Source: Prorocentrum cordatum
Taxonomy: Eukaryota > Sar > Dinophyceae > Prorocentrales > Prorocentraceae
NCBI GenBank assembly: GCA_963575745.1
Contig: CAUYUJ010015506.1
Coordinates: 1-64,000 of the forward strand
Length of the DNA: 64,000 nt
Direction: 5' to 3'
Under the pieces are notes generated by a model, which made no database searches, was not told the origin of the DNA, and worked only from the letters and a program-made list of their open reading frames with translations. Both the position numbers and the translations under genes were made by a program. This document shows, in pieces, positions 57,964-64,000 of this stretch (position 1 is the first letter of the stretch; each line of letters opens with the position of its first letter).

Positions 57964-58605
57964 ATGTGCGAATGTATCAAACAATGCCATGCTTCTTCTA
58001 TTCTCTGTGAGCAAGCTCCTGCTGTCTCCGCAGCTTCTCTGCCCAAGTGCCCCCCCGTCGGCCGCGCGTGCGGACGCCTTATGCAGGCGGTCGCACAAGC
58101 GGCTCTCGGGGGCGCTGGGGAGATCTTCTTCAGGGGGCTGCGGGCCGCGCTCTACGAGCGGCTCGTGTCTGCCCCCCTCTCTGTGCTTCAGGACCAAGGG
58201 CCTCCTGCGCCTGCCTGGTCCATCCAGCAGGCGGACTCGTCCGAGGGTGAGGGGGCTTACTGCCCCCTCCCTTCGGCGGGTTCCGCCTGCCCCACCGTCT
58301 GCCTCGGGCTGGCGGTGGATCTGAGCGGCGGGGTCTCTCCCTGGCTGCTCAGCACGGTCGTCGCCCTCCTTTGGGTGACGGCCGCGTGCAGCGCCTGCGC
58401 AGGCTGCTGCTTCGGGCTGCTGGGCCCGTACGTGTGGCGGAGGCTCAGGGCCTCCGCCTGGCCGCGCGGTGCGGTTCCTGCTTCCCCTGAGCAGGACCGC
58501 CGTGCGGCGCGAGCGCTGGCTTACGGGGTTCCGCCTCGGCCTCGAGCGCTCGAGCGGGCAGGCGCCCAGCATTCGGGCGGCAGTTCCCACGACAGCGCCC
58601 ATTGA
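57964..58605 (+). CDS. Small upstream ORF with a hydrophobic segment
   Basis: 213 residues. The ATG at 57964 falls in the microsatellite edge, so a later start is possible. The middle holds a hydrophobic stretch (LLSTVVALLWVTAACSACAG, then CCFGLLG) that could span a membrane. Its stop TGA overlaps the next ATG as TGATG (58603-58607), the arrangement used for termination-reinitiation in some retroelements. No family recognised. Confidence 0.5.
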   Translation: MCECIKQCHASSILCEQAPAVSAASLPKCPPVGRACGRLMQAVAQAALGGAGEIFFRGLRAALYERLVSAPLSVLQDQGPPAPAWSIQQADSSEGEGAYCPLPSAGSACPTVCLGLAVDLSGGVSPWLLSTVVALLWVTAACSACAGCCFGLLGPYVWRRLRASAWPRGAVPASPEQDRRAARALAYGVPPRPRALERAGAQHSGGSSHDSAH

Positions 58606-59330
58606 TGGCTGAGCTGCCACCAGTTGGCGGAGGGCCTCTATGGCCCGAGCTCTACCCATTCGCGGCTCCCACGGCTCGCGATTACGCACGATGGCGCCTA
58701 GACGACGGCGACACCAGCTGGGCAGCTATCCCCCTCGCGTCTCGAGAAGGGGGCATCCTTCTGGCCCTGCCTGGCGCCTTTCGCTCTACGGCGGAGCTCG
58801 TGGCTGCCGAGGCGGATGGCTTTGCAGGAATGATAGGCCCTTTCCAGCTAGTGGACGTCCAGCTCCAGGGGGCCGCTTCACGGCCGCTCGCCACTACTGC
58901 ATCCGTCCTCGTCGTAGACATCGAGGTTGCAGAGCTCGAGCTCGAGTCGCTTTACCCTCTAGAGGTCGGGGAGGACGCAGTCATCGTTCCCTTCGCCGAG
59001 GTGCGGGGCCGCGTCTATTGGCCACATCCTTCGGGGGTTCGGGTGCTTCGCGAGGGCTACGCACGCTTGCACGGCGCCCCGCCTACTGCAGGAGAAGAGC
59101 CGCTCCCAGGGGCCGATCGGGCTACTCCCTATCACTCTGCCGACGAGATGGAGGACCCGAGGGGTTCGCGGCCGACGGGGAAGCCGACCGCACGGCCCCA
59201 AGTGCGCGATCTCCCGCGGACGCTGGAGCGCCGCGCGGCCCGCCCGCGAAGCGCGCGGGCACCGCCGCGCCGCCACGGGTTGCGGGTCCCGCTCCGATCG
59301 CTCCTGGTGCCCCTGCGGCGTCTCTGGACG
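58605..59330 (+). CDS. Gag-like ORF, N-terminal part
   Basis: Frame 0 from ATG at 58605 (MAELPPVGGG). Protein-like to about residue 185, with PTARDYARWRLDDGD and LVVDIEVAELELESLYPLEVG. The frame is open to 59345, but from somewhere between 59150 and 59330 the natural sequence passes to frame 2, probably by a one-base indel (a GGGG run is at 59160). Function unknown; the position suggests gag. Confidence 0.55.
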
Positions 59331-60544
59331 ACGGGGCTCCTATGACCCGTGCCGAAGTAGCTGCCGAAATGCGCGCCTTGCTTGCAGCCCACGCGGCCTC
59401 CACGATGGTCGGCAGACCCGAGCCGCTGGGCCCCGCGCCGGCTGCCCGGAGCGATCGGCCCGAGGTGCCTCAGCTTTTCAGCGACGAAGCGGTGCGCCTC
59501 GGGCTGGATCCTGCGGGGATCGAGGCCGTCCTGTCTCACGCGCCCGTGGCCCCACAGCGGGTCTCCGCGCGTCCCAAGGGTCCGACCTCCGCGCTGGTCT
59601 CGGCGTGGGAAAAGGCGCGCTCTCTTGCTGTCCCTCGGGCCCCTTCGTCCGGTTTCGGAGCGATGGGCCCCCCGCCGCCACCTGGGCTAGCCCATCCCGC
59701 TGCGGCCGACGGCTTTGCCGAGGCGGGCGGCGCCGACGGGTCAGAGCCGCCCCATGCGGCCAATCCGACGGACTTCAGCCTCATGCTACAGTGCCTGCAC
59801 CAGTCCCTCCTATTGCAGCAGGGGCGGGGCCATCGCCCAACCGTCCATCCGCTTCTGGGGACCCTGAGCGACTCAGCTCAAATTCCGCCCACGAGCTCGG
59901 GCGACCCCGCGCCCGCATCGGCCCAGATGGGGGGCATTGCTCGGAGGCGCGAGTGGCAGCAAGCGCTGCTACAGCACGGCCCCGATGTGCGAGGACTGAT
60001 GAAGGAGAATTTGGCCCGTGTCCTGGGCGTGGAAGTCAGCGCCGTGACCCCCATGGCCATGCATCAGTATTTTCGGGAGCACAGTCCCTTGGGGGCTCAG
60101 CCGACGACGCACGAGTTGTTGACGCATTTCGCCTTCCTCAGCGCCGAGCTGTGGCGGGCCTGCGAAGAGGGCAACCCCGAGAGAGTCCAGACTTTACTGA
60201 CGTGTCAGTGCATGTTCATCGACCAGCTGGCGGGGGACCGCGGCTATCTCGAGGCCGCCTGGTTCCTTACGGGGCTGGAGCCTCCCCCGTGTCGCGTGAC
60301 CAGTCGTCACACGGAGCGCGAGGCCCAGACCCCGTTCTCACCCCTGGTGGATCCTCGCTGGCTGTCGGCGCAGGGCGAATACGTGAAGGAGCTGCAAGCA
60401 TTTCGGGCGCGTCTCGACGCCGAGCGCGCCGTCGCGCTCCCCAAGCATCCACCTCATCAGCCCAAGCAGCCCAAGGTTTCGAAGCCCCCCGTCAAGTCCC
60501 AGGGTGCGTCCAAGGCACCGAAGGCGGTGCCCAAGAAGGACTGA
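59160..60544 (+). CDS. Gag-like ORF, C-terminal part
   Basis: Frame 2. Begins in Ala/Pro-rich sequence and then has a helical domain of about 150 residues: RREWQQALLQHGPDVRGLMK, ARVLGVEVSAVTPMAMHQYF, THFAFLSAELWRACEEGNPE and RVQTLLTCQCMFIDQLAGDR, followed by a Lys/Pro-rich tail (PKQPKVSKPPVKSQG). This compact helical block with a basic tail fits a capsid-like protein, but I cannot name a family. The stop TGA at 60542-60544 is followed at once by a strong hairpin. Confidence 0.6.
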
Positions 60545-60561
60545 GGGCGCCTTTGGCGCCC
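60545..60561 (+). promoter_or_regulatory. Stem-loop directly after the gag-like stop codon
   Basis: GGGCGCC-TTT-GGCGCCC: a perfect 7-bp GC stem with a 3-nt loop starting at the base after TGA. The pol frame lies in the -1 register and overlaps, so this could stimulate frameshift or read-through. Its role is inferred. Confidence 0.55.
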
Positions 60562-62452
60562 GCCTCCTGGAAGGGTGGGCCTTCGCGGGGCCGGGGTACG
60601 CCGCCGCGCACAGTCTGCACCGACGCTGTTGCGGCTGCTAGGCGCGTTTGGGCTCAGCGAGGGCGTGAGGGTAGGAATGCGCTCTTCCAGCGATGCTGTT
60701 GCGGCCCCGCAGGGAGGAGTACGTTCCGCCACCACGCCCTTCGCTCTGCTCCGAACCGCTTCTCGGATCCCTTCGGCCATTTTGGCCGGCGCCTGCCTCA
60801 GTCGCGCGCGCCCTCCAGGGGGCCTGCAGCTCCTGAGGTTGGTGTCCCTGCTGGTGCCTGTTCTCCTTCAAGCACCCCTGCTGCACTTGCCAAAGTCGCG
60901 CCATTCGTCGCTGACTTGTCTGCCTTGCTGCGCCTGTTTCCAGGCGCGAACATTGATATCACCCACTGGGCGGCAGCGCTGTCCCAGGTTGGGATGGGTG
61001 CTCGATGTTCTCTTGGATCTTTCTCCCGCTCATCTATGCGTGCAATGGACAGGGACGACCCGTACTTTTTGGGGCCGCCTCCCCGCGATCCTTGGCCGTG
61101 CCCGCCTGCTCCACCTCTTGGTCCCCCGCCTGACGGCTTGTCGGCGAGGCGCAGGGAGCGCTGGAGATTGCGGCGCGCGGCGCGGACGCTCGCGCAGTAT
61201 TCTGTTATTGCGTTGAATTGGCTCACCTTGGGTCATCCTAGCCTCGCTCCCGCCGAGGCTCGCGTCCGCGCCACGGTCTCGCCCTGCCAGGAGGGCGTCC
61301 GCACCCGTATCGAACGGTTGTGTCGGATCGCAGTTCGCCTCGCCCGTGGCGGCAAGAGCGACTTAGGTCGAGCCTTCGCCAAGTTCGACTCCACTGAGGT
61401 CTCGCTCCATGGCCTGGCCACCCATGTTGCAGCTTTGGAGGCCTCCTTCACTTCCTCTTCTTCCGTACCCGCCCCCATGCGGCACTGCCCGACCAGCGCT
61501 CCTTCTGTGCCTGGTTCGTTGGCGGCTGCGGCGGCTTGGGACTCCACCCAGGCCGAGCCCTTCGATTTGAAAGTCAGGGCGTCTCGCATCAAGTGGGATT
61601 ATTCGCCAGAGTTTGATCCCGTTCCCTTCCTCTCCGACGCTCGAGTCCGCGAAGCTTTCATCGATCCAGAGGTGATGCGGCTACCGGCATCAGAGTGGCC
61701 TGCTGGCCAGAAGGGAGCGCGCGTCCATATGGACCGCGCCGAGCTGTGGGCCCTACTCCAGAAGTGGGATGCCTGTGGCGCCCTGTACCTGACTCCTGCT
61801 TCGGACCTCGCCTGGGATGAAGCCTGTGGAGCTTTCAGGGTACCGAAGGACAGCGATTTCGACAGGCTGATCCTGAACCCCACGGTCGTGAACAGCCGCT
61901 GTGCTTCAATTTCGTCCAGCACCCAGCGCCTTGGCCAAGGTTTCCTGCTGTGCCGTTTGGGGCTGGCACCTGGGGAATGGCTGGCAGTTTCTTGTGACGA
62001 CCTACGGGAGTTTTACTACACTTTCCGCGTCCCTCCCGCGCGCGCCAGACGTAACGCCCTGCGCGTTCGTCTGCCATCATCTCGCTTCAAGGCCTTTCGA
62101 GCCTGGCGCCCCGAGCTTGAAGGTGTGGATGTCGCGCCCTGCCTCAATGCTCTGGCGATGGGCGACAACATGGCTGTGGAGATTGCCAACTCTGCGCATG
62201 AAGGCGTCTTGCACAGCTTCGGGGCTTTGCGGCCTCACGAGCAGGTTGTCCACCGCTCGCCCTTCCCGCGGGGCCCGTTTGTCGAGATGCTGAATATTGA
62301 TGACCATACAGGTTTTCAGAAGCTCTCGTGGCGTGGCTCCGCTCCTCGCCCCGACGACCCGTGTCGCCGTGATCGTGAGGTCTTTGCCGCCTGTGATGCG
62401 GGCTACCCGCGCGTGGGCCTGATACAGCATCCAGGCAAGCGCGCGCGCGCGG
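60545..62452 (+). CDS. Reverse transcriptase
   Basis: Frame 1, open from 59605 within the gag region; pol-like sequence begins around 60550. After a variable N-terminus the RT core appears: FRVPKDSDFDRLILNPTVVN (about 61840-61900), SCDDLREFYYTFRV (motif A, Asp codons at 61996 and 61999), NALAMGDNMAVEIANSAHEG (motif B, about 62145-62205) and MLNIDDHTGF (motif C, IDD at 62296-62304, in place of YxDD). The catalytic Asp residues are kept. The frame is lost at a GC dinucleotide run (62443-62453), where a 2-nt change explains the move to frame 0. Confidence 0.8.
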
Positions 62453-62454
62453 CG

Positions 62455-64000
62455 AAACGCACAAGGTGGTGGTGGGCGCCGAGGTGGAGGGGCGCATAGG
62501 CATCGTCTGCGCTCCTCTTGTGCGGACGGTGGCCTTGTGCAGACTGACCCTGATCCAAATCTACCTCGGGATCACCACCCGCTCCCTGCTAGCCTCTCTT
62601 GTGGGCTGCTGGGTCCAGGTCTTCCTCTATCGCCGCCCGATGCTCGCCATCTTTACGCACGTCTACAACTTCTTGTCGCGCCTGGCGACCGAGGACGGCA
62701 TCGAATACGACTTGCCCCCTTATGTTCGCGACGAGCTTCTGGCCTGCACCTTTTTAGCCTTTACGGCTATAACCGACCTTCGGGCGCAGCCTTGCCCCGA
62801 GGTGTTCGGTACGGACGCGTCTCTCGGCTGGGGGGGCGTTGTCCGCGCTCCTATCAGCCCGCAGCTCTCCGCCGAGCTGTGGCGCAGATCGGAGCACGGG
62901 GGGTGGCACACGATCCTGCACAATCGGAGCCTCCTCGCCGTACTCAGCCGCGGCGTGCCCTTGGGCCCTGAGCTCACCCAACTGCATCACGACCTGGGGC
63001 TCCCGTCTATTGAGCCCCCCGTCGCGCCGCGTTGGGTCACCGAGCTATCAGAGGCGCTGCGCTTTCGGCTCGCGTACAAATGGGAGTTTCGCATGCCTCG
63101 TCACATCAATATCCTTGAGACCACAGTGTATAAGAGTCTGTGCAAATACTGTTGTGTTCGCCTCCCTGACTCTCGTATCCCCGTTCTCCTGGATTCAAAA
63201 GTGGCTTTGGGCGCGACCGCGCACGGGCGCAGCAGCTCTCCTGGTCTATCTCATGTTCTCTCGACCACTTTGCCCTATGTGATAGGAGGAGGTTTATATA
63301 TGGGAGGCATGTACGTGCCCACGGACGTGCATAGGGCCGACGATCCCACGCGCAACCGTGCGGTGAGGCCCCCGTCTCGTGACCCTCCCGCCTGGTTAGT
63401 GGAAGCAGAGAGAGGAGAATTTACTCGCTTTGATTGCATCGCGTACGCCGACTCCCGCTCGTCATTCCCTACTTGTCTCTGGGGCCGATTTGTTGCGCAG
63501 CTTGTGGCTCGAGGCCCCGAGGGGTTGCTCAGCCACCGTTGGGCGGCCGCCCCCCCCCTCTCGGTGGGCGCGGGGATGGCCGCCGACGCCGCCGGCGACG
63601 GCGCCCAGGGCGAAGCCCTCGACCCCTCGGGCGCCGCCGAGAGCAGCAGCGAAGCTGCTCTCGCCAGCGGAGAGCGTCGCGGGCCTCGCAACGCGCTCTT
63701 CGCTGACAGCGACCGGCCTCTCACATCCACAGCAGACGCCACGCCCAAAGCGTCTGCGTCCTCGGAGGGCGGCTCGCACGGCCCCGACCCTGCCGCCGCC
63801 AGCGCTGGTTCGGCTCCCCCGGCCGCCAAGCGTGCTCCGCCTCTGGCCCTCCGCTCCAAGGCCGCGGCGGCCCCTCCGCCTGCGATCGGGGGGGGCTCGT
63901 CGCGCGTCGGCTCACGGGAAGCGCCAAAGGGGGCCACGGCTGCTACCCCCCGCATCTTCCAGCGAGCGGCCAGGGTGAGCGCCTCTCGCCAACTGCTTGG
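62455..64000 (+). CDS. RT thumb and RNase H, continuing past the window edge
   Basis: Frame 0, open from about 62455 to the end with no stop; first ATG at 62640. It begins KVVVGAEVEGRIGIVCAPLV, which continues the RT. RNase H motifs: EVFGTDASLGWGG (Asp at 62814), RHINILETTVYKSL (about 63099), VLLDSKVALGATAHGRSSS (about 63183) and MYVPTDVHRADDPTR (about 63309). This set is typical of the RNase H of DIRS-type and related elements. The remaining Ala/Ser-rich sequence has no motif inside the window. Confidence 0.75.

Larger units (their letters stand above)
57964..64000 (+). mobile_element. RT/RNase H retroelement, DIRS-like or related, incomplete at the right edge
   Basis: Order: small ORF, gag-like ORF, RT (IDD motif), RNase H with a DIRS-type TDASLGWG motif, then an Ala/Ser-rich extension running off the window. 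No LTR or integrase is seen. A tyrosine recombinase, which would settle a DIRS assignment, would have to lie beyond 64000. Frame changes occur near 59.15-59.33, 60.54 and 62.45 kb. Confidence 0.65.

Overview
The window reads as repeat-dominated nuclear DNA of a dinoflagellate. It is GC-rich and full of satellites. Two loci carry a 22-nt segment matching the dinoflagellate trans-spliced leader (DinoSL) at 20/22 (9350-9371) and 19/22 (50993-51014). Two more loci carry a weaker match (1206-1225, 3060-3079). No rRNA, tRNA, CRISPR or bacterial-type operon was seen. Almost all convincing coding sequence belongs to mobile elements. Species cannot be told from the sequence alone.

Layout. 1-9.1 kb: minisatellite-1 (core GAGTCGTTCGGG, 25-28 bp units), minisatellite-2 (about 12 bp, GGGGGCCTCTTG) and AGT microsatellite, with short dispersed repeats and one possible ORF (3157-4035). 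9.35-22.1 kb: a Helitron-like element. Its gene reads as five exons (9494-12382, 12681-13794, 14906-16690, 16893-18274, 18738-21251) encoding an OTU protease-like domain, zinc modules, an HUH Rep nuclease, a PIF1-type helicase and a Cys-rich tail. All four introns are GT-AG and restore the frame; two carry terminal inverted repeats and two contain minisatellites. 22.2-23.8 kb: mixed minisatellite. 23,826-41,067: a 17.2-kb Ty1/Copia element with 284-bp LTRs, a 5-bp target duplication (TCGTT) inside minisatellite-1, and an initiator-Met-type primer site. Besides gag, protease, integrase, RT and RNase H it encodes a Tpt1/KptA RNA 2'-phosphotransferase-like domain and a RING-H2 finger. About 40 short hairpins (5-bp stem, GNNA-like loop, covarying stem bases) are scattered through its ORFs in different reading frames. 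A 685-bp piece of the protease region is duplicated in inverted orientation. 41.1-43.6 kb: mixed minisatellite. 43.6-48.0 kb: an SF1 (UPF1-like) helicase gene joined to the 3' part of a second Helitron-like helicase. 48.0-53.4 kb: an array of about 708-bp units related to the Helitron 3' flank, interrupted by a leader plus an Arg/Ser-rich ORF (51150-52097). 53.4-57.9 kb: simple repeats, including about 1.9 kb of AGT repeat. 57.96-64.0 kb: a retroelement with two upstream ORFs, an RT with an IDD motif, and RNase H; it runs off the window.

How parts relate. The two minisatellites are the background into which the elements inserted, and they also occur inside introns of the Helitron gene and inside the 708-bp unit. 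The spliced-leader relics and shared leader modules suggest that processed, trans-spliced transcripts were retroposed and then gained introns. The unusual core is the giant Copia element, which combines an RNA-modifying enzyme domain with a dense family of RNA-hairpin-like repeats. Motif calls are by eye; no database search or folding program was run.
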